64,000 bases of DNA, taken from NCBI RefSeq assembly GCF_002563895.1, contig NZ_PDJB01000001.1, positions 5,439,501 to 5,503,500 on the forward strand. The letters are read 5' to 3'. How positions within the stretch are numbered: the first letter of the stretch is position 1; every line of letters starts with the position of its first letter. The notes beneath the pieces were generated by a model. That model was not told where the DNA came from. It saw only the letters and a program-made list of their open reading frames with translations, and did no database searches. Origin of the DNA: Pseudomonas lurida. Its GTDB lineage: Bacteria; Pseudomonadota; Gammaproteobacteria; Pseudomonadales; Pseudomonadaceae. The translations under genes were made by a program, and so were the position numbers. Below, in pieces: positions 26,394-35,890 of this stretch.

Positions 26394-28126
26394 GCCTGCT
26401 TTCCTTCACCGAGGCGGTAGCTCATGCTCAGGGTCGATACGGGCTTGTTCGCGGCGGGCTTGTGCCGCGCCTCCAACACGCGCGCGGTCGGCCCGAACGC
26501 CTGCAATTGGCCGTCCTTGAGGATCAGCAGTTGGTCCGTCAGGGACAGCACGTTGGGTTTGTGGGTGATCAGGATCACAGTACGGCGTTGTTGCTTGAGC
26601 TGGGCGATGGCCTGTAGCAGGGCCTGCTCGCCCACTTCATCAAGGTTGGCGTTGGGTTCGTCCAGCACGATCAGCGCAGGCAAGCCGTACAGCGCACGGG
26701 CCAGCGCGACGCGTTGTTTCTGGCCACCGGACAGGCCGGCACCGCCCTCCCCCAACGGGGTGTCATAGCCCTGGGGCAGTTGCAGGATCAGCTCATGCAC
26801 ACCGGCCATTTGCGCGGCCGCGAGGACCTTATCCGCGTCGACCTCAGCCAAGCGTGCGATGTTTTGCGCGATGCTGCCGGCGAACAATTGAATGTCTTGC
26901 GGCAGGTAGCCGATGTGCGGACCCAGCTGTTGTTTGTCCCACAGGGCCAGGTCGGCACCGTCCAGCCGAACCTTGCCGGCCAGGGGCGCCCAGGCGCCCA
27001 CCAGTAGCCGGGCCAGGGTGGACTTGCCGCAGCCCGACGGCCCGATCACGCCGAGCACATCGCCCGCGGCCAGGTTGAAACCCAGGTTGGCCAACGCTGG
27101 CCGACGGCTGCCAGGGGCACAGGCACTGACTTGCTCGACGCTCAATTGGCCCTTGGGCACCGGCAGGCTCATACGGGCTGGCCGCGCCGGGTTGGCCTCC
27201 AGCATCTGCGACAAGCGTTGGTACGCCAGCCGCGCCGAGCCCCATTGTTTCCATACGCCGATCAGTTGGTCGATGGGGGTCAACACCCGGCCCATGAGGA
27301 TCGAGCCGGCAATCATCATCCCCGGCGTGATCTCGCCCTGCACCGCCAGCAACGCGCCCAAGCCCAGTACCAGGGATTGCAACGCCAAGCGCACGCCCTT
27401 GGACCAGGCGCTGACGGCCGCGGTCTTTTCGCTGGCCAGGTTTTGCTGGGCCAGGAAGGCTTGATGCTGGTCGAACCAACGCGCGCGCAACGTGCCGAGC
27501 ATGCCCATGGCTTCGATGGTGTCGGCATTGCGCAGGTTGGCCGTGGCCTGCTGGCTCGCGCTGATGGACAACTGGCTGGCCAGGGTCATCGGCGCCTGGC
27601 TGACGTAATGGTTGACCCACGCCAGCGCGATCAATAGCACCGCACCGACCAGTGCGAGCAGGCCGAGCCAGGGGTGGAACAGAAAGATCACCAACAGGTA
27701 CACCGGAAACCAAGGTGCATCGAAAAACGCGAACAACGCCTGGCCGGTGGCGAACTGGCGCAGGGTGGTCAGGTCATGCAGCGCCTGGCCGGCCGCCTGG
27801 GTGCCGCCCTTGAGTTGTGCTTCGAACGCGGCGTCGTACACCCGCTGGTTCAAGCGCATGTCCATCTGCGTGCCGAGGCGGATCACGACCTGGCTGCGCA
27901 CCCACTCCAACGCGCCCATCAGCCCGAACAGGCCGAGGATCATCAGCGTCAGCATCAACAGGGTCATCTGGTTGCCCGAGGCCAGCACCCGATCGTACAC
28001 CTGCAGCATGTACAGCGCCGGGGCGAGCATCAACAGGTTGATCACTGCCGAGAACAGGCCGATGTTGAAGAAGCCACTTCTATAGGCCATGAGGGCGGCC
28101 AGGGTTTCGTTGCCGGCGTGGCGCAT
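26390..28126 (-). CDS. hasD: PrtD-family type I secretion ABC transporter for HasA
   Basis: 578 residues: six-helix membrane domain followed by an ABC ATPase. Motifs are Walker [10 protein letters not shown] near residue 365, signature [15 protein letters not shown], Walker [13 protein letters not shown] and the H-loop [10 protein letters not shown]. There is no C39 peptidase domain, in keeping with substrates that carry an uncleaved C-terminal signal. The ATG at 28126 is chosen because the conserved [19 protein letters not shown] begins there; the frame is open 50 codons further. It recognises the HasA C-terminus. Separated from hasA by a cluster of stem-loops. Confidence 0.93.
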   Translation of the reverse strand: MRHAGNETLAALMAYRSGFFNIGLFSAVINLLMLAPALYMLQVYDRVLASGNQMTLLMLTLMILGLFGLMGALEWVRSQVVIRLGTQMDMRLNQRVYDAAFEAQLKGGTQAAGQALHDLTTLRQFATGQALFAFFDAPWFPVYLLVIFLFHPWLGLLALVGAVLLIALAWVNHYVSQAPMTLASQLSISASQQATANLRNADTIEAMGMLGTLRARWFDQHQAFLAQQNLASEKTAAVSAWSKGVRLALQSLVLGLGALLAVQGEITPGMMIAGSILMGRVLTPIDQLIGVWKQWGSARLAYQRLSQMLEANPARPARMSLPVPKGQLSVEQVSACAPGSRRPALANLGFNLAAGDVLGVIGPSGCGKSTLARLLVGAWAPLAGKVRLDGADLALWDKQQLGPHIGYLPQDIQLFAGSIAQNIARLAEVDADKVLAAAQMAGVHELILQLPQGYDTPLGEGGAGLSGGQKQRVALARALYGLPALIVLDEPNANLDEVGEQALLQAIAQLKQQRRTVILITHKPNVLSLTDQLLILKDGQLQAFGPTARVLEARHKPAANKPVSTLSMSYRLGEGKQA

Positions 28127-28152
28127 CTGGGAATTCTCGAAAGGGTGAGCGG

Positions 28153-28280
28153 GCAGCGTCGCCGCGTTGACAGGCCATGCGACGCTGCGCAGAATTCGGC
28201 ACCGCCGTCGCTGAAGAAGTAGAAGGCTTGGGCGACGGCGGTGTGTCATGCGGCGAATGGGAGAGCGATCTTCCATTCGC
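28153..28280 (-). promoter_or_regulatory. Three tandem stem-loops between hasA and hasD
   Basis: Three perfect inverted repeats in 128 bp: 28253-28260/28273-28280 (GCGAATGG arms, 12-base loop), 28201-28211/28232-28242 (ACCGCCGTCGC arms, 20-base loop) and 28153-28162/28179-28188 (GCAGCGTCGC arms, 16-base loop). None has a T run on the minus strand; the first has one on the plus strand. Likely role is partial termination or mRNA end protection so that hasA is made in excess over hasDEF. Confidence 0.7.
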
Positions 28281-28301
28281 TTTTTTCATGCAGCCAGGGC
28301 T

Positions 28302-28925
28302 CTAGGCCGCGAGTGCCCAGTCCTGTGCCACGTCTTGCACACCCACCAGAGCAACTTCGGTGTTGGCAGCGGAGGCCGAGTGGCTGGCGACGGCAGCGGC
28401 GATGTCGTCGAAGGTGCTGTCGAGGCCCTCGCCGATCGACCCCAGCAGATCAGTGAGGACGGTTTCCAGGGCGGACGTGTTGCCCTGCATGAGGCCATAG
28501 ATCACGCTCTGCACTTCGTTGCCCACGCGACCGGCATCCGAAGCAGCGCTCAGGTCGAGGCCGTTGAACGCAACCTTGAAGTCGGTGAGGCTGAAATCAC
28601 TGCCGCCGCCGCCACCCAGGCCGGTGCCCAGTTGCACGTTATCCAGCTCGCCCCACAGGAAGTGGTTCTGGTTGCTGCTGGCAGGCAGCGCAGGGTTGAA
28701 CACATAGTGCAGGCCATTGCTGGTGTCGCTGTCGGCGATAAAGGCGTAATCCGAGCTATTGGCGCCGTGGGTCGCGTACTGGTCACCGCTGAGGGAGCCG
28801 TTGCTGAAACCACCGGTATTGCTACTGCCGTGACCCGCCGTGGCGAAGCCCAGGGCCCAGGCGCTCAGGTACTCGCCAACCGTGAAAGAACCCAAGCCAG
28901 AATCGTAGCTAACAGAAATAGTCAT
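28302..28925 (-). CDS. hasA: Extracellular haemophore HasA
   Basis: 207 residues, no N-terminal signal peptide, as expected for a type I substrate. The start MTISVSYDS is like other HasA proteins. Haem ligands are visible: H32 in the GHGSSN loop and Y74 in GLHYVFN, with H88 in NQNHFLWGELD as the partner of the tyrosine. The segment VIYGLMQGNTSALETVL is a HasA family hallmark. The C-terminus ends in a hydrophobic ALAA, the uncleaved secretion signal. The ATG at 28925 follows GAGG; an in-frame GTG one codon upstream is less likely. It takes haem from haemoproteins and delivers it to HasR. Confidence 0.95.
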   Translation of the reverse strand: MTISVSYDSGLGSFTVGEYLSAWALGFATAGHGSSNTGGFSNGSLSGDQYATHGANSSDYAFIADSDTSNGLHYVFNPALPASSNQNHFLWGELDNVQLGTGLGGGGGSDFSLTDFKVAFNGLDLSAASDAGRVGNEVQSVIYGLMQGNTSALETVLTDLLGSIGEGLDSTFDDIAAAVASHSASAANTEVALVGVQDVAQDWALAA

Positions 28926-28980
28926 CACTAAACCTCGTTAAACAACGCTATTGATGAGCACGCACAAGGGGCGCACTTTT

Positions 28981-28996
28981 TACCCACCGTTGGGTA
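28981..28996 (-). promoter_or_regulatory. Short palindrome in the hasR-hasA gap
   Basis: Perfect TACCCA-N4-TGGGTA inverted repeat in the 103-bp gap. It could be a small hairpin affecting hasA expression or an operator; too short to decide. Confidence 0.35.
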
Positions 28997-29028
28997 AAAC
29001 CATTGATCCAGTGCAAGGCTGCTACTGA

Positions 29029-31779
29029 TCAGAATTTGTATTCCAACATTCCGCTCAGGGTCCGGCCGCGGGCCAGGCTGAGGTTGTTGGCATCGCCCAT
29101 GGCGACGAAATAGGCCTCATCGGTGGCGTTCTCCAACGCCAGCGCAATGTTCAAGTGGTCGGTCATCCAGTAACTGGCGTAAAGGTCATACAGGGTGTAC
29201 TGGGGCCAGAGTGCCTGGTCGATCAGGTCGTAACCCTGCTGATTCAGGTTCTCCCCGTTGCCCGCGCTGTAGCGCACACGCACGCCGGTATCCAGGCGTT
29301 TGTCCAGGAAGCGCGCGCCCAGGGTCAGGGAGCCGCGGTCGGCAGGCATGTACGTGGCATTGCCCATGATCCGGCCACAACTTTCCTTGTTGTTGGCGAC
29401 CTCATCGTCCAGCACTTCATAGCGGGTCACGAAGCGAATGCGTGAAACGCCGTTTGCGTCCACATAGCGCTCGATACGCGAAGTGCTCGGCCCGTTTTTC
29501 TTCGCACCGCCCAGGTAATAGTTTTTCGAACAGAACTCGTTGCTGCCGATCATGTGGGTGTAGCTGAAGTTGGCGTACGCCCGGCCCATGTCGTAGTTGA
29601 GCTGGTACTCCATGCCGCGAAAGCGCGTGGGGTTGGTGTTGTTGACGTAGGCCATGGTGCCGAGAAAGCCGCCGACGGTGGTTTCCGGCAGGCTGACGCT
29701 GGTGTTCAGGAACGAGAAATTCTCGATCTTGGTATCGAAGTACGCCACCTTCATGCCCAGGCGATCGTCACTGAACAACAGCCCTTCCTTGAACACGTTC
29801 ATGCCCACTTCCCAATCCTTGGATTCCTCGGGCTTGAGATAAGGGTTTGGAAACACCCGCTCACCCGACCCGCCGCCATGGGGGCGACCTGTCATGAAGG
29901 TTTCGGTCACCCCTGGCGGGCGCCAGCCCTTGCCCCAGCGGGTGTAGAGCTGCAGCCAATCCACTCCGGGTTTGACGGCGATACCGAAGGTCGGCGAAAA
30001 CTGGCCCTCCTCACGGTCGATATCAATCACTTCGGAGACCCGCTTGGGCCCCACCAGGCTGCTGTAGAAGCGATCGCGCCGGTACAGCGTCATGCCGGTC
30101 TCGCCCTCCAGCCGATAGCGGTCGTAACGCAGGCCGCCATCGACGGTCAGCCAATCGCCGTATTCGTACTGCAGGTTATTGAACAGGCTGGCGATGGTCC
30201 GTTTACCGCCTGGCGTGCCGCCTTCGGCGTAGGGCAGCAGGCCGAGCTGGTTGACGGCCTCGACCTTGTTGGTCCGCGGCTTGAACTCGTCCTGGTACAG
30301 CTCCATGCCGTAGTTCCAGCTCACATGACCCCGCTCGCCGAAATCGAAACGCGAGGTGTTGTCGCCCTGCAAACCCCAGGTGTCGGTCTGGAAGTGATCG
30401 GTGTAGGCCCCCACGTAGTTGCCGGTGCCTACCGACGACATGTTCGGTGTGTTGCCACGGTCCAGTTGGGTGGTCACGTAGTAAACCTTGGCCTTCAGAT
30501 CGACCAGTGGGTTATCTGGCGTGTAGCTGTAGTCCAGCGCGAAGTTCTTGGCGTTGAGGTTGTTCTTGCTGACACGCTGATAGAACACGCTTTGATTGTC
30601 ATCGGAGGTATAGGCCCAAGCGTCGTTGCTGTCGCTGTCACTCTCCAGGTAGCTCAGTTGCACGCGCTGGTCATTGGGCAGGTTGAGGCCGAGCTTGATG
30701 ATCTGTGAGCGGGTCACGCTGCCCATGTCGCCGACTTCGCTGTTCAGCCAATCATCGAACGCGGCGGGCATGACCTTGCGCGCACGCAGGTTGGTGCCCA
30801 GCTTCTGGTCGTTGTGCGTGCCGGCGCGGTAGTTGCCGAAATGTCGCTCGCTGTAGCCGAGCAGCACATCGCCGCGCTCATCACCAAAGGCAAACACGCC
30901 ACTGCCATTGAAGTAGGTACCGTTGCCCAACTCACCGAGACCACTGCCCGCGCGAAAACGTCCGCCAAGTTCCTTACCGTCCTTGAGGAACTCGCTGGCC
31001 TCCAGCGTCTTGAACGAGGCTATCCCGCCGAGTACGGCCGCCCCGCCCTGCCCCGACTGGCTGCCCTTGTCGATCTCGACGCTGGAGAGGAACTCCGGGT
31101 CGATCACCATGGTGCCGTTGCGCTGCTGGTGGCCGTTGACGTTGAAGTTCTGCCGCATGCCGTCGATGTTCATGTTCACGCGGCCGTAATCCTGCACGCC
31201 ACGAATGTTCACCGACAGACCGGGGTCACGCTGGTTGACGGCGGTGTAGACGCCCGCGGTTTCTTCAAGCATGTCGGCAGCGTGACGGGGCGGGCGTTTG
31301 TCGATCATGTCACGGCTGATGACGGCCACGGACTTTGGGGTCTGGTACACCCAATCGCTCGCCTGGCCATTTGTGTTGCCCGTGATGGTGGTGGTGCCTA
31401 CGGTCATGGCGCCGGCGTGGTCGTCGCTGACACGGCTGAGGGTGACCTGGCGCTCACTGGTAAACCGATACTCCACCGGCGCGGCACCGAGCAAACGGCC
31501 CAGGCCCTCCTGCACGCTGAAACTGCCCTTGATCGCGGTGCTGCTCAACCCTTGCAAGCGCTGACTGTCGAACAGCACCTGCAAGCCAGCCTGGTCGGCG
31601 AAGGCCAGCACGGCACTGCCAAGAGATTGCGCGGGAACATCGAACGCCAGCACGGCAGGCTGGGTAGCACCCGATTGAGGCTGCGCGGCATACACCGGCG
31701 TGACAGCAGCGAACACGCCCAGGTGAATGGCCAGGGCTAACCGGCTACCGGTAATACGCCCCTTGTTGTGTGCTGACAT
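29029..31779 (-). CDS. hasR: TonB-dependent haem/haemophore receptor HasR with signalling domain
   Basis: 916 residues. Signal peptide (cleavage near PVYA|A, residue 31), then an STN signalling domain (about 42-115, VLAFDVPAQSLGSAVLAFADQ), plug domain (about 145-265) and a 22-strand barrel ending in LSGMLEYKF with the terminal aromatic Phe. The plug has NGHQQRNG with H217, matching a haem-ligand loop of HasR receptors. The STN domain is what lets a receptor speak to a FecR-type anti-sigma, here HasS. It imports haem from HasA using TonB energy and starts the signalling cascade. Its promoter must lie in the repeat-rich gap upstream. Confidence 0.94.
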   Translation of the reverse strand: MSAHNKGRITGSRLALAIHLGVFAAVTPVYAAQPQSGATQPAVLAFDVPAQSLGSAVLAFADQAGLQVLFDSQRLQGLSSTAIKGSFSVQEGLGRLLGAAPVEYRFTSERQVTLSRVSDDHAGAMTVGTTTITGNTNGQASDWVYQTPKSVAVISRDMIDKRPPRHAADMLEETAGVYTAVNQRDPGLSVNIRGVQDYGRVNMNIDGMRQNFNVNGHQQRNGTMVIDPEFLSSVEIDKGSQSGQGGAAVLGGIASFKTLEASEFLKDGKELGGRFRAGSGLGELGNGTYFNGSGVFAFGDERGDVLLGYSERHFGNYRAGTHNDQKLGTNLRARKVMPAAFDDWLNSEVGDMGSVTRSQIIKLGLNLPNDQRVQLSYLESDSDSNDAWAYTSDDNQSVFYQRVSKNNLNAKNFALDYSYTPDNPLVDLKAKVYYVTTQLDRGNTPNMSSVGTGNYVGAYTDHFQTDTWGLQGDNTSRFDFGERGHVSWNYGMELYQDEFKPRTNKVEAVNQLGLLPYAEGGTPGGKRTIASLFNNLQYEYGDWLTVDGGLRYDRYRLEGETGMTLYRRDRFYSSLVGPKRVSEVIDIDREEGQFSPTFGIAVKPGVDWLQLYTRWGKGWRPPGVTETFMTGRPHGGGSGERVFPNPYLKPEESKDWEVGMNVFKEGLLFSDDRLGMKVAYFDTKIENFSFLNTSVSLPETTVGGFLGTMAYVNNTNPTRFRGMEYQLNYDMGRAYANFSYTHMIGSNEFCSKNYYLGGAKKNGPSTSRIERYVDANGVSRIRFVTRYEVLDDEVANNKESCGRIMGNATYMPADRGSLTLGARFLDKRLDTGVRVRYSAGNGENLNQQGYDLIDQALWPQYTLYDLYASYWMTDHLNIALALENATDEAYFVAMGDANNLSLARGRTLSGMLEYKF

Positions 31780-31984
31780 TTTCGGTTGTTCCCTGCACTA
31801 AGCGTTTTTGTTTATGCGAATGCTTCTCACCTAGCAAGACGTACGACGCGCAGGAAGTCAGTAAGGTTTTTTCAAAAGTTTTTTAACAAAGGGATTTCAG
31901 CCCGGAAAACGGCAGGCGCCGACTTGCCGGCAATAGCGATAGCTACCGACACAACGCGGTAACAACAGCTACCCACGATGCGAA

Positions 31985-32275
<291 letters not shown>

Positions 32276-32333
32276 TAGCCGCCATCACCTAAATAACGGA
32301 TATATACCCGGTCTGATCCAACCTCCAGGTCGG

Positions 32334-32605
32334 CTGTCAGGCCGCCTTCGCGGGCAAGCCCGCTCCCACAGTTGGATCGCGGGGTGTCAGGAAGAGAGTG
32401 GTTGACTGTCAGGGCGCCTTCGCGGGCAAGCCCGCTCCCACAGTTTTGGGTCGCGGGGTGTCAGGAAGAGAGTGGTTGGCTGTCAGGGCGCTTTCGCGAG
32501 CAAGCCCGCTCCCACATTTTTGGATCGTGGGGTGTCAGGAAGAGAGTGGTTGGCTGTCAGGCCGCCTTCGCGGGCAAGCCCGCTCCCACAGTTGGATCGT
32601 GGGGG
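32334..32605. repeat. Tandem array of four REP-containing units
   Basis: Four direct copies of a unit starting CTGTCAGG, at 32334, 32406, 32480 and 32554 (spacings 72, 74 and 74 bp). Each contains TTCGCGGGCAAGCCCGCTCC or a close variant, followed by a GGATCGCGGGGTGTCAGGAA-type linker. All are in the same orientation, unlike the inverted REP pairs elsewhere in the window. This suggests recent unequal duplication. Confidence 0.9.
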
Positions 32606-32662
32606 TGACCGTTAGATGGCGGTCAGGCCACTAACTTGGGCTGGCCCGCGTCTACAGGCCAA

Positions 32663-33661
32663 TCAATAGATCAGGCTCAGGCCTGCCAGGTCCAAGCGTT
32701 GCACCTGCAACTCCTGGGTAAGCGTGCCAAGGGCCGTGTCGAGCATGTCGAGACGAAACACACCGCTGACCTCGCGATCACCCAGTGCCGAGTCGGCCAG
32801 CACCACGCGCCCGGGGCGGTAGCGGTTGAGTTGCTCGATGACGTTGGCCAGCGGCTGGCGATCAAAGATCAGCACGCCGCGTCGCCAACTGGTGGCGCGC
32901 TCTACATCGAACGGCTCAAGGGGCACGATACCTTGCTGAAGGTTATAGCGTGCGGCCACGCCTTCCTTGAGCACCCTGTCAGCCGGGCCCTTTTTCGGGA
33001 TGGCTTGCAGGGAAACCTCCACACTGTGTTCCAGCACGCCGACCCAGGCCTGGCTATTGCCTTCGCGTCCCACCACAAACCGTGTGCCCAGCGCGCGGGT
33101 TTGCCCCCCGGCGCTCTGCACCACGAACGGCCGGGTTTCCTCGCCCACCATCGGCGCCACATCAAAGATCGCCGAGCCCTGGAGCAGGCTGATGCGGCGC
33201 TGCACACCGTCGTAGTCCAGGCGGATGGCACTGTCGGAGTCCAGCTCGACCTGGCTGCCATCGGCCAGGTGCACAGTGCGCACCTCGCCTTTCTGGGTGA
33301 TGTAGTCGGCCTGCATGCGCAGCACCACGTCCGGCCCGCGCACCCAGCCCACACCGGCCACCACCACGACCAGCGCGACGGCGGCGACACGCTGCCATGG
33401 CCTGTGCCGCTTTGGCCGGCGCGCAGGCAGCGGCGCCGCCGACGGGCGTTGACGGTGCACCGGCTCTTCCTTGTACACGTCGCCCAACGCCGCCCACGTC
33501 TGCTCGGCAAAGCGCAATGCCGCTTCATGGCGACTGTCGCAGGCGATCCAATGCTGCAGCTGGGCCTGTTCCTGGTCGGTCAGGGCACCGGCGTGCAAGC
33601 GCACCGCCCACTCGGCGGCCGCCTCGGTAATGCTGTGCTGTTGCGGACCCTGGCTATTCAC
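32663..33661 (-). CDS. hasS: FecR-family anti-sigma factor HasS
   Basis: 332 residues. The N-terminal cytosolic FecR_N/DUF4880 part (EAAAEWAVRLHAGALTDQEQ) binds the sigma factor. One TM helix (VAAVALVVVVAGVGWV, about residues 93-108) follows, then the periplasmic FecR domain (YITQKGEVRTVHLADGSQVEL...LGTRFVV) and a C-terminal STN-like part (VIEQLNRYRPGRVVL) that contacts the receptor. It transmits HasR occupancy to HasI. Start codon is GTG with a weak ribosome site, so the precise start is unsure. It lies 63 bp after hasI. Confidence 0.9.
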   Translation of the reverse strand: MNSQGPQQHSITEAAAEWAVRLHAGALTDQEQAQLQHWIACDSRHEAALRFAEQTWAALGDVYKEEPVHRQRPSAAPLPARRPKRHRPWQRVAAVALVVVVAGVGWVRGPDVVLRMQADYITQKGEVRTVHLADGSQVELDSDSAIRLDYDGVQRRISLLQGSAIFDVAPMVGEETRPFVVQSAGGQTRALGTRFVVGREGNSQAWVGVLEHSVEVSLQAIPKKGPADRVLKEGVAARYNLQQGIVPLEPFDVERATSWRRGVLIFDRQPLANVIEQLNRYRPGRVVLADSALGDREVSGVFRLDMLDTALGTLTQELQVQRLDLAGLSLIY

Positions 33662-33724
33662 GTGTGAATCTCGAATTTTTCGTTATGTAACGCTGTGACG
33701 ACTGACCTGACGTTTTTCGGTAAT

Positions 33725-34246
33725 TCATTCGTCGGATGGCGCCACCTCGCCGTCCTGCAGGCGCTGCATCACGTAAGCCAACGCCTTGGCCAGGTGCTTT
33801 TGCACGGAGCTGTCAGAGATGTCCAGGTGCCGGGCGACCTGAGCGTGGGTCATGCCTTCGATGCGGTTGAGGCGGAAAATCTGCTGGGTGCGTTCCGGTA
33901 ACTCCGCCAGTGCCTGCTTCAATGCCTGTCGCTGTTGCTGCGCCATTGCCTGAGCCTCCAACCCGGCCACTTCATCTTCAATCTCGGCCAGCGCCTCGTG
34001 GGGCACGGAATCAGTCTTGCGCCGCGCTTCCTGGCGAATATGGTCGATCAGCAGATTGCTCGCCGTTCGATAGAGATAGCCCTGGGAGTTGTCGATGCGC
34101 TCGCCGGCCGGTTTTTCGGCCAGGCGCAGGAAACTTTCCTGCACCAGGTCTGCGGCCAACTGCGGGTCACGTACCTTGCGCGCCAGATACCCGCGCAGGG
34201 TATCGGCATGCTTGAGAAACAGGCCCTTGAGATCCACGTCCGACAA
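33725..34246 (-). CDS. hasI: ECF sigma factor HasI (iron-starvation type)
   Basis: 173 residues with sigma region 2 (AADLVQESFLRLAE ... GYLYRTASNLLIDHIRQEARR) and region 4 (LPERTQQIFRLNRIEGMTHAQVARHLDIS), of the FecI-like group. The start is an unusual TTG, supported by GGGAG 5 bases upstream. It should direct RNA polymerase to the hasR promoter once HasS relays the haem signal. A Fur-like box lies about 50 bp upstream, so synthesis is expected only when iron is scarce. Divergent from the dehydroquinase gene. Confidence 0.92.
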   Translation of the reverse strand: MSDVDLKGLFLKHADTLRGYLARKVRDPQLAADLVQESFLRLAEKPAGERIDNSQGYLYRTASNLLIDHIRQEARRKTDSVPHEALAEIEDEVAGLEAQAMAQQQRQALKQALAELPERTQQIFRLNRIEGMTHAQVARHLDISDSSVQKHLAKALAYVMQRLQDGEVAPSDE

Positions 34247-34296
34247 ACCGACTCCCTGGAATGTTAAGGAAACAGGCGGGCATCTTAAGCGTTGTC

Positions 34297-34315
34297 GAGA
34301 ATGATTTTCAATTGA
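34297..34315 (-). promoter_or_regulatory. Probable Fur box upstream of hasI
   Basis: GAGAATGATTTTCAATTGA matches the 19-bp Fur consensus (GATAATGATAATCATTATC) at 12 positions, including the GAATGAT-TTCA core. It lies 51-69 bp upstream of the hasI start, where a repressor would block the promoter. Confidence 0.6.
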
Positions 34316-34355
34316 TATCTAATCCGATTCGAGCGTACGAACATTCTGATTAACA

Positions 34356-34370
34356 GTTCGGTAATCGAAC
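34356..34370 (+). promoter_or_regulatory. PcaR-like operator upstream of the dehydroquinase gene
   Basis: Perfect palindrome GTTCG-GTAAT-CGAAC, two mismatches from the 15-bp site GTTCGATAATCGCAC that I recall for PcaR, the IclR-type activator of protocatechuate genes in P. putida. A second site lies at 38610-38624 with the same flanking GTACGAAC 18 bp away. Confidence 0.55.
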
Positions 34371-34452
34371 ACATCCGCTGCCATCAATTGACCAAATTAA
34401 CCAACCAGTACATTTTATCCACACAACTAACAAGAACTGTGGAGACTCTCCC

Positions 34453-34902
34453 ATGCCGCCTATCGTGCTGGTGCTCAACGGCCCCAACCTCAACCTGCTC
34501 GGCACCCGCGAGCCCGCCACCTACGGCCATGAAACCCTGGCCGATATCGCTGCCCTGTGCGGCCGCAGCGCCGAACAGCTCGGCTTGAAAATCGAATTTC
34601 GCCAGACCAACCACGAAGGCGAATTGCTCGACTGGATCCACGGCGCCCGCGCCCGCTGCGCCGGCATCGTGATCAACCCGGCGGCCTGGACGCACACCTC
34701 GGTGGCGATTCGCGATGCGCTGGTCGCCAGCGAAGTGCCGGTGATCGAAGTGCATCTCTCCAACGTGCATGCCCGTGAAGCCTTCCGTCATCACTCCTTT
34801 GTATCGCCTATCGCCAAGGCGGTGCTGGCCGGGTTCGGCAGCCATGGTTATCACTTGGCCCTGGAGCACTTCAGCCAGCTGTTCAAAGGGTCGTGCCGAT
34901 GA
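34453..34902 (+). CDS. aroQ: Type II 3-dehydroquinate dehydratase (catabolic)
   Basis: 149 residues, usual length. Family motifs: [19 protein letters not shown] at the N-terminus (catalytic Tyr in the flexible lid), [35 protein letters not shown] and [17 protein letters not shown] with the catalytic His. It converts 3-dehydroquinate to 3-dehydroshikimate. Its position in a quinate/shikimate-use cluster, overlapping the dehydrogenase gene by 4 bp, indicates a catabolic paralogue rather than the biosynthetic one. GGAG lies 8 bases before the ATG. Confidence 0.94.
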   Translation: MPPIVLVLNGPNLNLLGTREPATYGHETLADIAALCGRSAEQLGLKIEFRQTNHEGELLDWIHGARARCAGIVINPAAWTHTSVAIRDALVASEVPVIEVHLSNVHAREAFRHHSFVSPIAKAVLAGFGSHGYHLALEHFSQLFKGSCR

Positions 34903-35747
34903 AACCGCGCATCCTCGCCGGCTTGATAGGCGCCGGTATCCAGGCCTCCCGCACGCCTGCCTTGCATGAACAGGAAGGTGACGCCCAGGGGCTGCGCTAC
35001 CTGTATCGCCTGATTGATCTCGACCTCCTGCGCCTGGACATCAACGCCCTGCCCGACCTGCTGCACGCCGCCGAACTCATGCACTTCACCGGGCTGAACA
35101 TCACCTACCCGTGCAAGCAAGCCATCCTGCCGTTGCTCCATGAATTGTCCGACGAGGCCCGCGGCATTGGCGCCGTCAACACGGTGGTCTTCAAGGACGG
35201 CAAGCGCATTGGCCACAACACCGATTGCCTCGGGTTCGCCGAAGGTTTTCGCCGCAACTTGAATGATGTCGCCCGCCAACGCGTAGTGCAGATGGGCGCC
35301 GGTGGCGCTGGCGCGGCGGTGGCCCATGCGCTGCTGGCGGAAGGTGTGGAGCACTTGAGTGTTTTCGACGTGGACGCCAGCCGTGCGCGCGACCTTGTGG
35401 ATAACCTTGCGCAGCGTTTCGGCGCCGGTCGTGCGCAGGTTGGCCACCATCTGGAAAACGCGATGGCCGAGGCCGATGGATTGGTGAACACCACGCCGAT
35501 GGGCATGGCCAAGCTGCCCGGCACGCCAGTACCTGCAGCGTGGTTGCGGGCGCAACTGTGGGTAGCGGAGATTGTGTACTTTCCGCTGGAAACCGAACTG
35601 CTGCGAGATGCGCGGGCCCTTGGCTGCCGCACATTGGATGGCGGCAACATGGCGGTATTCCAGGCAGTGAAGGCGTTTGAGTTGTTCAGTGGGCAGATGC
35701 CGGATGCACAGCGGATGCTGGCGCACTTCCAGAGCATGAATACCTAA
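34899..35747 (+). CDS. NAD-dependent quinate/shikimate dehydrogenase (AroE family)
   Basis: 282 residues. In biosynthetic AroE the substrate motif near the N-terminus is SxS; here it is SRT ([13 protein letters not shown]), which is the pattern of catabolic quinate/shikimate dehydrogenases such as that of Corynebacterium. The catalytic Lys is in [12 protein letters not shown]. The nucleotide-binding [13 protein letters not shown] is followed by an acidic FDVD at the end of strand 2, suggesting NAD+ rather than NADP+. The ATG at 34899 overlaps the aroQ stop. It oxidises quinate to dehydroquinate or shikimate to dehydroshikimate. Confidence 0.88.
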   Translation: MKPRILAGLIGAGIQASRTPALHEQEGDAQGLRYLYRLIDLDLLRLDINALPDLLHAAELMHFTGLNITYPCKQAILPLLHELSDEARGIGAVNTVVFKDGKRIGHNTDCLGFAEGFRRNLNDVARQRVVQMGAGGAGAAVAHALLAEGVEHLSVFDVDASRARDLVDNLAQRFGAGRAQVGHHLENAMAEADGLVNTTPMGMAKLPGTPVPAAWLRAQLWVAEIVYFPLETELLRDARALGCRTLDGGNMAVFQAVKAFELFSGQMPDAQRMLAHFQSMNT

Positions 35748-35767
35748 CTGACAAAACCGGATCAACC

Positions 35768-35856
35768 TGTGGGAGCTGGCTTGCCTGCGATAGCGGCTTG
35801 CCAGCCGACATTTGCATACCTGACGCGCCGCCATCGCGGGCAAGCCCGCTCCCACA
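35768..35856. repeat. REP element pair (inverted)
   Basis: TGTGGGAGCTGGCTTGCCTG at one end and GCGGGCAAGCCCGCTCCCACA at the other, between two convergent genes. Confidence 0.87.
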
Positions 35857-35890
35857 TGGATTGCATTTCAACTTAGGGAATCGCGTTTGT

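Noticed and set aside
28253..28286. Terminator of hasA
   Set aside because: The hairpin has its T run on the plus strand, opposite to hasA transcription, so it is listed as one of the stem-loops and not as a hasA terminator.
32334..32605. CRISPR array
   Set aside because: Units repeat along their full 72-74 bp, with no unique spacers, no short palindromic direct repeat of constant length and no cas genes.
34453..35747. aroQ and the aroE homologue as shikimate biosynthesis genes
   Set aside because: Context with quiC, a TetR regulator and a transporter, plus the SRT motif, indicates catabolism.
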